A DNA stretch of 56,598 nt from Dyella subtropica (GTDB lineage: Bacteria > Pseudomonadota > Gammaproteobacteria > Xanthomonadales > Rhodanobacteraceae): positions 1-56,598 of the forward strand of contig NZ_JAPDPD010000028.1 in assembly GCF_026283965.1 (NCBI RefSeq), written 5' to 3'. Under the pieces are notes generated by a model. It was not told where the DNA came from. It searched no databases and worked only from the letters and a program-made list of their open reading frames with translations. Both the position numbers and the translations under genes were made by a program. Positions 39,424 to 48,233 of this stretch are shown piece by piece (the stretch's first letter is position 1; every line of letters starts with the position of its first letter).

Positions 39424-40602
39424 CGCCGTGTTTGCGCTGGAGGCTTTCGCTCCACGGAGCAACATCCTGCCTAAGGCAATGCCCGGATTCTCGATGTAGC
39501 GCTCTATGCCCCATGCGAGGCCATAGGCTCCCGCGATGACAATCACAAACATCAGGCCGGCTCGCGCGGGGCCGTTCATGCTTGCTACTCCGGGAAGCGG
39601 GAAGATATAGCTGCCGGCCAGGGCAATGAAGAAGCCGTGAAAGAGGTACACAGAGTAGGATGCTCGGGACATATAGGAGACGACCCGCGTCTCGCTGACG
39701 GTGTCAATCCATTTCCTTGCCCTTGCGCCTTCGCTGGTGGTGATATGGAGCCATATCAGGACTAGGGCGAACATGACCCACGTTTCATGGCCATAGATCC
39801 AGACCTGGGAAAGAGATAGAGCTAGGCAAACAGACCATGTCGCGGCGCGATCGAGTAGCGAAAGCACCTTGCCTTGCATGCGAGCTATCAGCATGCCGAT
39901 CAGAAAGAATTGGATCTTGAGCAGCAGCAACGATGGCTCGACAAATAGTCCGTGGCCACCGCGCATGCCGTGAAGCGTGTCGGCGTATTTGGCAAAAGGC
40001 AGGCATATCGCGCACAAGGCTATAGCTACCTTCAAGGGCCCAAGACGTCGCATTGCCAGAAGAATGAATGGGAAGGCCAGGTAGAACTGCATCTCCAGGC
40101 CCAGACTCCAGTCGGGCAGGAACGTTGAGAAAGCGTAGTCCGGTAGAAGCCCAAAGAGGAACGTGACATGGAGTGCGAGATTCGTGGCGGTGTAATGCAC
40201 GAACGCCGGGTCATAGATCTGTTCGCCACCCCATGCAGGGTTCTGGTGCCTGAGCATGGTGTAGCCGCCAAGAAACGCCCCTGACAGGAGCACGGCGACA
40301 GCGAGCGATAGGTAGTACGCCGGCGCGATACGGAAGTATCGGCGCACATAGAACCGTAGCCACGTCGATGGCTTGGACATCGGCTCGACGACCTCGCGCT
40401 CATCGGCGTGCACCACCATCAGATAGCCCGAGATGACCATGAAAAGGTCGACGGCTAGCTTGGCGCTTGGCAGCGGAATGCCGTACCAACCGGCCCAGAT
40501 CATGGAGTGCGCCGATACGACCCAAAACGCGGCCAGCGCACGAAATCCGTTGATGAACCTGAATCGATGCACGCTGGCAATGTCCCTTTCCCGATTCCGC
40601 AT
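39379..40602 (-). CDS. Acyltransferase-3 family membrane O-acyltransferase
   Basis: A 407-residue OafA/YrhL-like protein with about ten membrane segments that transfers acyl groups, usually acetyl, to surface glycans. The start RFRFINGFRALAAFWVVSAH is the family signature, with R21 and the essential H32. Further pieces are KLAVDLFMVISGYLMV (about 48-63), RYFRIAPAYY (about 88-97) and a C-terminal ARASYSVYLFHGFF. The frame is intact. Temperate phages often carry such genes to alter host O-antigen; the neighbouring tail fragment and integrases suggest that here. It overlaps the tail fragment tail-to-tail by 45 bases. Substrate unknown. Confidence 0.85.
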   Translation of the reverse strand: MRNRERDIASVHRFRFINGFRALAAFWVVSAHSMIWAGWYGIPLPSAKLAVDLFMVISGYLMVVHADEREVVEPMSKPSTWLRFYVRRYFRIAPAYYLSLAVAVLLSGAFLGGYTMLRHQNPAWGGEQIYDPAFVHYTATNLALHVTFLFGLLPDYAFSTFLPDWSLGLEMQFYLAFPFILLAMRRLGPLKVAIALCAICLPFAKYADTLHGMRGGHGLFVEPSLLLLKIQFFLIGMLIARMQGKVLSLLDRAATWSVCLALSLSQVWIYGHETWVMFALVLIWLHITTSEGARARKWIDTVSETRVVSYMSRASYSVYLFHGFFIALAGSYIFPLPGVASMNGPARAGLMFVIVIAGAYGLAWGIERYIENPGIALGRMLLRGAKASSANTASGNSLSHQVGRSNS

Positions 40603-40739
40603 AGTACCAGCGGTGAGTTGAGGACCTCGTAGCTCACGCCGTGAGACTCTGCCGGCTTAGGCTCGCCACCATGGGCACGCAGGTCGTCATCGAATGGGAG
40701 CGGCTGAGCCTTCATGGCGCGCCGCTGGATCACTATCTT

Positions 40740-41196
40740 GCCAGGCTTGTTGAGCCGCATGTGACGCGCGGTTTCCGGTCTGCAATTCGCTACTTCGTAG
40801 CGGGCACCATGGCGCTGCCTGACATAGTGCTCCGTCATGGTCACCGTGGTGCGGCCAAGCTGCTGCTGTGCCTGCCGGATGTCTCCGGCCGAATCGGCCT
40901 GGTGCCGGCCTTGGCGCGCAGATCCCGGAACTGGAAGGCCTTGGGCTCGATCCCTACCGACTCCCGCGCGCAGTAGAAAGCGCCCTGCAGCATGCTGTAC
41001 GTCAGCGATTGCCCCCATCCCCGCCGATCACCTGGCGCGTAGCCTGGACCTTGTAGGAAGCTTTGCACGCTGCGATCCGGGCCAGCAGGTCCGCGGGCTG
41101 CCCACTTACCTGAATGCGACGTTTAGTTTTGGTCTTTCCCTGGGCGACGTGCAGGAAGCTGTCACGTATATCGCGCTCGTCCATCTTCAGTTGCCT
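40740..41196 (-). pseudogene. Frameshifted tyrosine-recombinase relic 2
   Basis: Three reading frames in order along the minus strand give parts of one integrase C-terminal domain. About 41184-41005: MDERDIRDSFLHVAQGKTKT and IQVSGQPADLLARIAA. About 41005-40895: LTYSMLQGAFYCARESVGIE and FQFRDLRAKAGT. About 40895-40780: SAGDIRQAQQQLGRTTVTM and TEHYVRQR with the nucleophile Tyr. The sequence type differs from relic 1, so it came from a second element. Core-binding and arm domains are missing. Confidence 0.8.
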
Positions 41197-41301
41197 CGCA
41201 CCTTGGCCTGGCCTCCACGTCGGCGTAGATAGGCTTTGACGTGCTTCGCCTAGGTCGCGTTGGCGTGAAAACTCGGGGGGGCGCGACTGTTCAGGCCACT
41301 C

Positions 41302-41712
41302 TTAGCTGGCGGACTGCGCCGCTATCGTGCTGCGTATGGCCTCGGGCCAAGGGGCTGCCTTCCAGCGTCGAAGATCGACGCACACCAGCTCAACATCGCC
41401 CTCGACCAACAGCACTTGCTCGCACCAAGCCTCTTGGCGGAACCGTAAGGTGGTTGGGTCCGATTCATTCACTTGAGTTCGAATCACGAGTTGTGCATCC
41501 AAGCCCGCTGGGCGGCAATAACGTAGTTGCACCGCACGCACGGCAAAGACCAAACCCATTTGCTCTTTGACTACTTGTTGCGAAAAGCCCCGGTGGCGAA
41601 GCCAGTCGGCACGGGCCTGGTCGAAGTACCTCAGATAGCTACCGTGATAGACCACTCCCCCGGCATCGGTATCGGCGTAGCACACGCGGATAAGGGTGTT
41701 GCCATCATCCAT
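41302..41712 (-). CDS. YbgC/FadM-type acyl-CoA thioesterase
   Basis: A 136-residue single hot-dog domain. It begins MDDGNTLIRVCYADTDAGGV; the motif YADTDAGGVVYHGSYLRYFD with the catalytic Asp (D15) is that of 4-hydroxybenzoyl-CoA/YbgC thioesterases. The second half (VFAVRAVQLRYCRPAGLDAQ, ELVCVDLRRWKAAPWP) fits the fold. The Rieske oxygenase gene lies 26 bases upstream on the same strand, so the two probably share a transcript. This copy is separate from any tol-pal operon. Substrate unknown; intact frame. Confidence 0.82.
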   Translation of the reverse strand: MDDGNTLIRVCYADTDAGGVVYHGSYLRYFDQARADWLRHRGFSQQVVKEQMGLVFAVRAVQLRYCRPAGLDAQLVIRTQVNESDPTTLRFRQEAWCEQVLLVEGDVELVCVDLRRWKAAPWPEAIRSTIAAQSAS

Positions 41713-41726
41713 ATGCCTCTCCCAAT

Positions 41727-41742
41727 GTCAGAGCATCCCTAG
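41727..41742. repeat. Half copy of palindromic repeat family 3
   Basis: On the minus strand this reads ctagggatgctctgac, a 16-base exact match to 11635-11650. It contains the TAG stop codon of the Rieske oxygenase gene (41739-41741). Confidence 0.7.
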
Positions 41743-42971
41743 CACGAATCGAAGTTGCGAACGCTTTCTCGGCTCTTTATTTCAGTTGCAGGAAAGGCTC
41801 TGCTGCTCTTCGGGATCGGCTCATCTTCACGCATAGTGAGTACCTTGTTTAACTGTGCATGGTAGTGAATGAGTGCGGGCTCATGGCGCCCAAACGTCAG
41901 GTGCGACTGTGCTCCGGATGACAAGCCTCGCTGGATCCCTTCAGCCAAGGGAAAGTCCTCGCCATCCACGGTGCGCAACAGCAGCTCCATGTTCCGATCC
42001 CAGTGACCTCGCGCCTTGGGATTGTCGGCTAGCGAAGGGGAGTAGATGGAAGCCTCAGCACGACACATGGCCGGGTTTCCGCTGGGGTCCGGGAATACCC
42101 GCCAGACTTCCAGATGATCACGCTGCCAAATCAACAAGCTGTTAGGAAACAGCACATAGATGACAACCGAGTGATCTAACAAATTCCAGGTGGCCTCCGG
42201 CTGCCCACGCAATGCATGAATGGTCTTTCGAGGGTAGACGATCATGCAATGTTCGCCGAACGCTTCAAACACACCCAGCCCGGGAATAAACAGAGAGGCG
42301 ATGGTGTCGCCATGCAGAAAGGGAAAGTGCGTGTTTTCCAAGAAAGTCTCGACGACTATCTTCCAATTCATTTGCCTGCAAAGGCGGCGGGTTTCGTAGT
42401 GGAATAGGCTGCCTAGCGCATAGGCGTCGATTTCACTTTCCAGCCCTTGCAGGTCGACAGGCTGCACGACATCGGCATAAGGGTGGACCCAGATCAATCC
42501 GTTTGCTTCGGTGACGGGAACCCGCGCCAGTCTTCGGTCGGAAGGACTTAGACCCGGGAACGCTCCGCGCGGCGAGAGCTGCCGCGGTAGGCCTTCCACA
42601 TCATAGGACCACGCATGGTAGGGACAGACAAAGCTTTTCGCCCCACGGCCACATTCTTGTACCAAGGGTGCGCCCCGGTGGCGGCAGACATTCAGAAAGG
42701 CATTGATTCGACCGGAGGGTGTACGAACCAGCAGCAGCGACGTGCCGCTCAGGTCATCCACCACGTAGTCGCCCGGCGCTTGAAGCCGGCAAGTTAGCCC
42801 CACAAGAAGGCCACGTCGGCGGAATAGATGCTCATTCTCCAGGGACTGGTGCGCACTGGAAAAGTAAGCCTGCACGGGGTTGAGTCCCACGGACGCGCTC
42901 AGATCGGTGGTCCCAGCGTCGATATGCGCAAAGATTCGCTTGATGAGACTCACCTGGCGACTATGCAACAT
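41739..42971 (-). CDS. Rieske non-heme iron oxygenase, alpha subunit
   Basis: A 410-residue ring-hydroxylating-type oxygenase. The Rieske [2Fe-2S] ligands are C96 and H98 (NVCRHRGAPLV) and C116 and H119 (FVCPYHAWSY). The catalytic domain has NWKIVVETFLENTHFPFLH with iron ligands H215 and H220, and the conserved late segment GEDFPLAEGIQRGLSSG. All key residues are present and the frame is open, so the enzyme looks functional. These enzymes need an electron-donating reductase or ferredoxin, and none is encoded in the window. It forms a likely two-gene unit with the thioesterase. Substrate unknown: aromatic acids or quaternary amines are typical for the family. Confidence 0.87.
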   Translation of the reverse strand: MLHSRQVSLIKRIFAHIDAGTTDLSASVGLNPVQAYFSSAHQSLENEHLFRRRGLLVGLTCRLQAPGDYVVDDLSGTSLLLVRTPSGRINAFLNVCRHRGAPLVQECGRGAKSFVCPYHAWSYDVEGLPRQLSPRGAFPGLSPSDRRLARVPVTEANGLIWVHPYADVVQPVDLQGLESEIDAYALGSLFHYETRRLCRQMNWKIVVETFLENTHFPFLHGDTIASLFIPGLGVFEAFGEHCMIVYPRKTIHALRGQPEATWNLLDHSVVIYVLFPNSLLIWQRDHLEVWRVFPDPSGNPAMCRAEASIYSPSLADNPKARGHWDRNMELLLRTVDGEDFPLAEGIQRGLSSGAQSHLTFGRHEPALIHYHAQLNKVLTMREDEPIPKSSRAFPATEIKSRESVRNFDSC

Positions 42972-43660
42972 CCTCCCTCTCCCTATGTTTGCTCATGTAG
43001 GGAACCTCGAAAGCTGAGGTGTCCCCTCGTTTTGAGTCGTCATTCCGGCGCAGGCCGGAGGCGCTTCACAACGGCGAGGCTGGTCATCCAGTTTCAATAA
43101 GCCGTGCGAAGCACACAAAAACTGTTTTGAGTGCGTCGCACGGCACTTCTGCTAGGCAGTCTTATGGAGACGCCGTGGCTTCACGCGCATTGAATCGTGG
43201 CGACTACATCTGAACGATGTATTGCGGATAGCGTTCGAAGTCGTGGCCGTTCCAGCGCGAACACTGGTGGCAACTGGCGTACTCCGATGAGGACGAGCAC
43301 GGGCATCACCCATGAGGCGATGCAAGCAAGCCGAAATCCTTCGCGAGTCCTCATATCAAGTTCGCCATCCGTACTTTCCTGTCTCGGGCAAGCCGATCTC
43401 TACCATCCGACCGGGCAAGCACGAGCAAAGAGCCTACGCCCGGATATTCATTGCCATCTGTGATGCATCTCTCATCAGAGGCGGCGCCTGGTGAAGGGGG
43501 CTCCGCGCTGACGTCGCCCCCGTTTCCGTAGACATTAAAACTGGAGTTCGGCGGTTTCGGGGGCCATCGTCGGACCTCCACCGCAATAAGCGAGGGCGAG
43601 TCCATGGGATTACGCCGGGGTGACGAAGTAGGGGGGGATCGCGAGCACCCACCCCTCTCC

Positions 43661-43704
43661 TCAATCCTCTCCCCTGTGCACAAATCGGCGAACAGGAGAG
43701 AGGA
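43661..43704. repeat. Palindromic intergenic repeat, copy 2 (ctctccccc type)
   Basis: Matches 105-148 base for base except for a few changes in the arms (tcaatcctctcccctgtgca onward); arms ctctcccctgt and acaggagagag. Confidence 0.6.
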
Positions 43705-43741
43705 AGCAGGGGCGTCGCCGGGAGTTTCTCAATCGCCTGAT

Positions 43742-43800
43742 AGGACTAAAATCCCCGTAGCTACAAGACTAGGCCGATTCGCTCCGGGCTTCGGGCACTA
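43742..43800 (+). pseudogene. Decayed tRNA-Leu 3' half (candidate distal attachment site)
   Basis: Aligns with the intact tRNA-Leu from the anticodon stem to the 3' end: aggact-aaaatcccc against the anticodon arm, tagctacaagacta against the variable arm cagccgcaaggcta (10 of 14 identical, all four differences transitions), then gattcgctccgggc and cgggcacta against the T-arm and acceptor. It lost about seven bases in the T-arm and has a small duplication near the end. Same strand as the intact tRNA. Confidence 0.7.
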
Positions 43801-44047
43801 CACCGTATTCCCGTGTTGACCGGACGTCATGAATGCCAGCTTGTGACGACATGGCGTAGGTTTCAGCTGACAGACCCGCGGGTAAGGATCAAAGATACTG
43901 GGTTTCCGGATAATCCAGCTGGCCGATGTGCGCCGGTCGGGGAAGGGGAGAAAGCGCTATCCGTTACAAACGTATTCGATGTATGAGTGCTTGCATTGGT
44001 CATGCATGCAGCCTAATTTCAGATGCCACACCCAAGGAGGCGGCGAA

Positions 44048-44701
44048 GTGATCAAACTGGTTTTGGTTGACGATCACGAGCTCGTGCGTACGGGTTTTCG
44101 GATGATTCTGCAGCAGCAGCCCGATATCCATATCTGCGGTGAAGCAGGTACGGCCGAGGAGGGGTTGCGCCTGATACGCACCCATGAGCCGCAGATCGCT
44201 CTGGTCGATGTGCATATGCCTGGCATGAGCGGCATCGAGCTGACCGAGCGTGTGGTGCGCGCCAAGATGGCGACACACATCATCATCATAACGGTGGTCG
44301 ATGATGCGAGATTTCCTAAGCGCCTGCTGGATGCCGGTGCCTTTGGTTACCTCACCAAGGGCTGCACGGCGGAGGAACTGCTCATTGCGGTGAGGCAGGT
44401 GGCGGGTGGTCATCGCTATCTCGCTCCTGCGGTGGCGCAGCAGCTTGCGCTGGCGACGCTGGATGGAGATGGCTCGCCGTTCGATGCGCTGTCCAGCCGC
44501 GAACTGGAGGTGGCCATGATGCTGGTACGTGGCAAGGCGCTTACAGCGATCGGTGAGCAGCTCAATCTCAGCCCCAAGACCGTGTCGACCTATAAGCAGC
44601 GTCTGATGGAGAAGTTGCAGGTGGATCATGTCGTGAGCCTCGCCCACTTGATGACTATCCACGGCTTGCTGGATACGCATAACAATCAAGTTGGCGGCTG
44701 A
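44048..44701 (+). CDS. UvrY/GacA-type response regulator
   Basis: A 217-residue NarL/FixJ-family regulator. Receiver domain at 1-120 with acidic pocket D8-D9 (VDDHELVRTGF), phospho-acceptor D54 (ALVDVHMPGMSG) and K104-type lysine in GYLTKG. LuxR HTH at about 147-210 (LSSRELEVAMMLVRGKALTA, NLSPKTVSTYKQRLMEKL). Start at GTG 44048, set by a strong AAGGAGG site 7 bases upstream. The sequence resembles UvrY/GacA, which controls Csr small RNAs with sensor BarA/GacS. In E. coli uvrY directly precedes uvrC; here it lies after the tRNA cluster, beyond the island. Confidence 0.88.
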   Translation: MIKLVLVDDHELVRTGFRMILQQQPDIHICGEAGTAEEGLRLIRTHEPQIALVDVHMPGMSGIELTERVVRAKMATHIIIITVVDDARFPKRLLDAGAFGYLTKGCTAEELLIAVRQVAGGHRYLAPAVAQQLALATLDGDGSPFDALSSRELEVAMMLVRGKALTAIGEQLNLSPKTVSTYKQRLMEKLQVDHVVSLAHLMTIHGLLDTHNNQVGG

Positions 44702-44720
44702 GTCGGTCGCCATGCAGATA

Positions 44721-44754
44721 AAGAAAAAGCCGGACTTTCGTCCGGCTTTTTCTT
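44721..44754. terminator. Bidirectional terminator between the UvrY-like gene and rne
   Basis: A perfect 14-bp stem aagaaaaagccgga / tccggctttttctt with loop ctttcg, between convergent genes. Confidence 0.92.
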
Positions 44755-44774
44755 GGGCTATCGGCCGATGAAGA

Positions 44775-47700
44775 TCAGCTACCGGAGGCGCTGGTTTTGT
44801 CCTCGGACGGCTTGCTCTCAGGCGGCCTGCTCTCAGATGGCCTGCTCTCAAATGGCTTGTTCTCGGTCGGCGACGGCGTGGCGGCGACATCCGGCTGCAC
44901 GTGGAAGTCCGTATGTCCCAGCAAATCGCCCTGCGTGGGCAACTTGGTCACAGGCGGCAGCACAGGGGCTTCCTCCGCGGCGGGCTTGGCGGTTTCTTCT
45001 TCGGTTTTGACCGGTACTTCCACCATCGGGGCGGGCTGGTGCGCCGGAGCCTCGTGAAGCGCGACGGTCTTCTCCTGCTCGCTCACGGCGGGTGCCACGG
45101 GCTCCACCATCTGGGGCGGCGCGCTGTCAGCCATGCGGGGCTCGTTGTCCGTCACTGGTGTATGCGGCGTGGCGACCTCAGTGGCCAAGGGCGCATCGCT
45201 CTGTGCTGTCGGCAGGTGAGGGGTTACGGATTCGGCTACGGCCGGTTGGCTCACTTCCGTTTCCATTTTTGCTGGAATGGGCGGAAGGGTCGGCAGGTTG
45301 AAGGCCACCGGCGTCGGCGCCGAGGTTTCCACGACCGGAGCCTCATGCTCAACAGGGAAGGAGGCCGATGGCATCGGAGCGGCGGGGGCTTCCACTTTCT
45401 TGGCGATCTCAGCGGCAGCCACGACAGCTGCAGCTCCAGCGACTGCCGTGCTGACCTGGGAGCGGGCTTCCGTCACGGTTGGGGCGGTCTGATGGCCTGC
45501 CGTCGTGCCAGCGATCGCAGCCTGGTCGCGATCCTCGTCGTCCAGGTCGAACTCGTTGTCGTGCTGAGCCTCGGTTCCAGCGGCACCGGTCGGCGTGGCA
45601 TCTTCATGGCGACGGCGGCGACGGCCACCACGACGACCACGACGGCGACGCGCCTGGCTGCCTTCAGCCTCCGCTGCACCCACTTCGACGGTATCCGGTG
45701 CCACGGCATCGGTCACTGGCCTGGCGACCATGGCTTCCTGGACGGCCTCGGTCAACGGTGCGGCGGCCGGACGCTGGGCCTGTTGCTGCGGCTGTGCCTG
45801 ACGAGGCTGGCGCTGCTCCTGCTTCGGCTTGTCCTGCTCCTGGCGCGGTGGCTGGGCCTGCTTGCGTTCTGCCTGTGCGGCCTGCTGCTCGGCGGCTGGC
45901 TTGGGCTGGCGCTGCGGTTGTTCCTGCTTGCTCGCGGGTGCTTGTGTCTGCTGCGGCTGACGCGGCTGCTGTTCGGCACCGCGCTGACGGCCGCCCTTGC
46001 TCTGCTGCTGGCCCTGCTGCTGGCCGCCTTGCTTGGCCGGCTGCTGGTCCCGACGCTGCTGCTGACGGCCACCTTGCTGCGGGCGGCCACGTTCGTCGCG
46101 ACGGTTGCCGCGCGCCTGCGACGGGGCTTCCTCGCGCTTGGTTTGCGGAGCAGGCGTGGACGGGGCGGCACTGCTACGGAACCAGCCAAGCAGGCGGGAA
46201 ATCACGCCGCCACTCGGGGCCGGTGCGGCGGCTGACGGTCGACGGCTGGCCGGCGCGGCGGCAGCTGCCGGAGCGGTCTCTTCTTCGCGCACTGGCGCCG
46301 GAGAAGCGGGCACGATGCCGCTGACGGCCGGTTGCTCGCTGCTACCCAGGGCCTGACCCATCTTGGGGATCGGCGACGTCTCGACGGTGGTCAGGCGCTC
46401 ATAGCTGGGCTTGCTGTGCTCGCCCATGTCCACTTCGCGGATGCGCTGAATTTCGATATGCGGCGTCTCGAGCTTGTCGTCGGCCACGATCACCACGTGC
46501 ACCTTGTTGCGTAGTTCGATCTCGACCACGCTGGCACGTTTTTCGTTGAGCATGAAGTTGGCCACGGTCGGCGGGGCCTGCACCAGCACTTGGCCGGTGT
46601 TGTCCTTCATGGCGTGTTCTTCGATCAGGCGCAAGGTGGACAGCGCCAGCGACTCCACGCCGCGGATGTGGCCGTGACCTTCGCAGCGTGGGCACACGAT
46701 CTGAGTGGCTTCGCCCAGGCTCGGGCGCAGACGCTGGCGGGACATCTCCAGCAGGCCGAAGCGCGAGATGCGGCCGATCTGTACGCGGGCGCGGTCCAGC
46801 TTGAGGGCGTCTTTCAGGCGTTCTTCCACTTCACGCTGATGCTTGGGGCTGTCCATGTCGATGAAATCGATCACGATCAGGCCGCCGGCATCGCGGATAC
46901 GCAGCTGGCGGGCGATTTCCGCCGCCGCCTCGCAGTTGGTGTTGAACGCGGTTTCCTCGATGTCGCTGCCCTTGGTGGCCTTCGACGAGTTGATGTCGAT
47001 GGCGGTCAGCGCTTCGGTCTGGTCGATCACGATCGAGCCGCCGGAAGGCAGACGCACCTGGCGGTCGAACGCGCTCTCGATCTGCGTTTCGATCTGGTAG
47101 CGCGAGAACAGCGGGGTCTCGTCGCGGTACATCTTGAGCTTGCGCAGGGCGTTCGGCATCACCTGCTGCACGAACTCGCGGGCGTCGTTGAAGAGCGACT
47201 CCTCGTCGATCAGGATCTCGCCAATGTCGTTGCGCAGGTAGTCGCGCAGGGCGCGGATGAACAGCTTGGATTCCTGATAGATCAGGAACGGCGCCTTCTG
47301 CGAGCTGGCCGCCGCGGAAATCGAGCGCCACAACTGGAGCAGGTAGTCCAGGTCCCACTGCAGCTCCTCGGCGTCGCGACCCATACCGGCGGTACGCACG
47401 ATCAGGCCGACATCGTCGGGGACGGTCAGGTGTTCCAGGGCTTCTTTCAGGGCCTGCCGGTCTTCACCTTCGATCCGGCGCGAGACGCCGCCGGCCTTCG
47501 GGTTGTTCGGCATCAGCACCATGTAGCGGCCGGCGAGACTGATGAACGTGGTCAGGGCGGCGCCCTTGTTGCCACGCTCTTCCTTCTCGACCTGAACGAC
47601 GACTTCCTGGCCTTCCTTCAGCAGCTCGCGGATGCTGGCCTTGTTCGGGTCCAGACCCTGGGCGAAATACTCCCGGGCAATTTCCTTCAGCGGCAGGAAG

Positions 47701-47897
47701 CCATGGCGTTCGGCGCCGTAATCGATGAAGCAGGCTTCGAGGGAGGGTTCGACGCGAGTGATGCGGCCTTTGTAAATGTTGGCCTTTTTCTGTTCGCGGG
47801 AGGGGATTTCGATATCGAGATCGTAAAGGGTCTGGCCATCGACGATGGCCACACGCAACTCTTCACGCTGAGTTGCGTTGATCAACATGCGTTTCAT
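44775..47897 (-). CDS. rne: Ribonuclease E
   Basis: Main mRNA-decay and RNA-processing endonuclease, 1040 residues. The catalytic half is complete: S1 domain at about 35-125, 5'-sensor region, DNase I-like subdomain with D301 ([14 protein letters not shown]) and D344 ([10 protein letters not shown]), and Zn-link cysteines C402 and C405 ([13 protein letters not shown]). The C-terminal half (about 520-1040) is disordered, rich in Gln, Arg, Pro and Ala (RNA-binding region about 590-760), then Glu/Pro/Ala/Val-rich; this is the degradosome scaffold, whose partners cannot be named from sequence. It lies divergent to rluC, as in E. coli. Confidence 0.95.
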   Translation of the reverse strand: MKRMLINATQREELRVAIVDGQTLYDLDIEIPSREQKKANIYKGRITRVEPSLEACFIDYGAERHGFLPLKEIAREYFAQGLDPNKASIRELLKEGQEVVVQVEKEERGNKGAALTTFISLAGRYMVLMPNNPKAGGVSRRIEGEDRQALKEALEHLTVPDDVGLIVRTAGMGRDAEELQWDLDYLLQLWRSISAAASSQKAPFLIYQESKLFIRALRDYLRNDIGEILIDEESLFNDAREFVQQVMPNALRKLKMYRDETPLFSRYQIETQIESAFDRQVRLPSGGSIVIDQTEALTAIDINSSKATKGSDIEETAFNTNCEAAAEIARQLRIRDAGGLIVIDFIDMDSPKHQREVEERLKDALKLDRARVQIGRISRFGLLEMSRQRLRPSLGEATQIVCPRCEGHGHIRGVESLALSTLRLIEEHAMKDNTGQVLVQAPPTVANFMLNEKRASVVEIELRNKVHVVIVADDKLETPHIEIQRIREVDMGEHSKPSYERLTTVETSPIPKMGQALGSSEQPAVSGIVPASPAPVREEETAPAAAAAPASRRPSAAAPAPSGGVISRLLGWFRSSAAPSTPAPQTKREEAPSQARGNRRDERGRPQQGGRQQQRRDQQPAKQGGQQQGQQQSKGGRQRGAEQQPRQPQQTQAPASKQEQPQRQPKPAAEQQAAQAERKQAQPPRQEQDKPKQEQRQPRQAQPQQQAQRPAAAPLTEAVQEAMVARPVTDAVAPDTVEVGAAEAEGSQARRRRGRRGGRRRRRHEDATPTGAAGTEAQHDNEFDLDDEDRDQAAIAGTTAGHQTAPTVTEARSQVSTAVAGAAAVVAAAEIAKKVEAPAAPMPSASFPVEHEAPVVETSAPTPVAFNLPTLPPIPAKMETEVSQPAVAESVTPHLPTAQSDAPLATEVATPHTPVTDNEPRMADSAPPQMVEPVAPAVSEQEKTVALHEAPAHQPAPMVEVPVKTEEETAKPAAEEAPVLPPVTKLPTQGDLLGHTDFHVQPDVAATPSPTENKPFESRPSESRPPESKPSEDKTSASGS

Positions 47898-48233
47898 TGT
47901 GATTTTCCTTGGCTTGCCGCGCGTCGCGTGCCGCGGTGGCGCCGTTGGGGCGGCCTGCCGGGGATCGCGCCGCTGCGGTTAAGCGGCAAAAAGACGGCAC
48001 CGTTTCCGGCTCCGGGGTGATTCGTGGCATTGCGCTTGCCGCTCCGATTCTTCTTATGAATCGGACAAACAGCAACCCGAACCGTTACGATGAAAGGGAG
48101 CAGCGACCGGCTGCCAAGGAGGCGGCCGGCGCTATCCTCGCCGGCGTCACGGGCGGGCGCCCTTACCCAAGCCGGACTTCGGCGGGTAGGACGTAGCGCC
48201 GGCCGAGTATCCTATTTAGTCAGGTTTTTTTCA
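47898..48233. other. Divergent rne-rluC upstream region
   Basis: 336 bases including the rne 5' leader. In E. coli the long rne leader mediates feedback by RNase E; a comparable structure was not identified here. A run of eight T lies 2-9 bases before the rluC ATG, and no Shine-Dalgarno sequence is close to that start. No gene recognised. Confidence 0.5.

Larger units (their letters stand above)
37715..43800. mobile_element. Decayed tRNA-Leu-associated genomic island (phage-derived)
   Basis: About 6 kb bounded by the intact tRNA-Leu gene and a degenerate same-orientation copy of its 3' half. Directly inside the left edge is a frameshifted tyrosine integrase pointing toward the tRNA, the usual layout of tRNA-integrated elements. 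Contents: integrase relic 1, tail-protein-like fragment, acyltransferase, integrase relic 2, thioesterase and Rieske oxygenase, then about 800 bases without genes. Conserved genes (pgsA-tRNA on the left, UvrY-like regulator and rne on the right) resume at both sides. The element can no longer move by itself. Limits are inferred from the tRNA match. Confidence 0.75.
42972..44047. other. Gene-free right end of the island
   Basis: No gene recognised in about 1.1 kb. Short frames on both strands lack family resemblance. The stretch at 43030-43090 (cattccggcgcaggccgga) looks like a decayed palindromic repeat. 43661-43704 is a copy of the repeat at 105-148, and 43742-43800 is the tRNA-Leu remnant. 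The last 250 bases precede the UvrY-like gene and should hold its promoter. Confidence 0.55.

Noticed and set aside
43351-43683. A possible 110-residue protein on the minus strand in the island's right end
   Set aside because: Pro/Arg-rich composition, no motif, and several competing frames of similar length; the region looks like decayed non-coding DNA.
46590-48020. A 476-codon frame opposite the start of rne
   Set aside because: Antisense shadow of the catalytic domain of RNase E; no family features.
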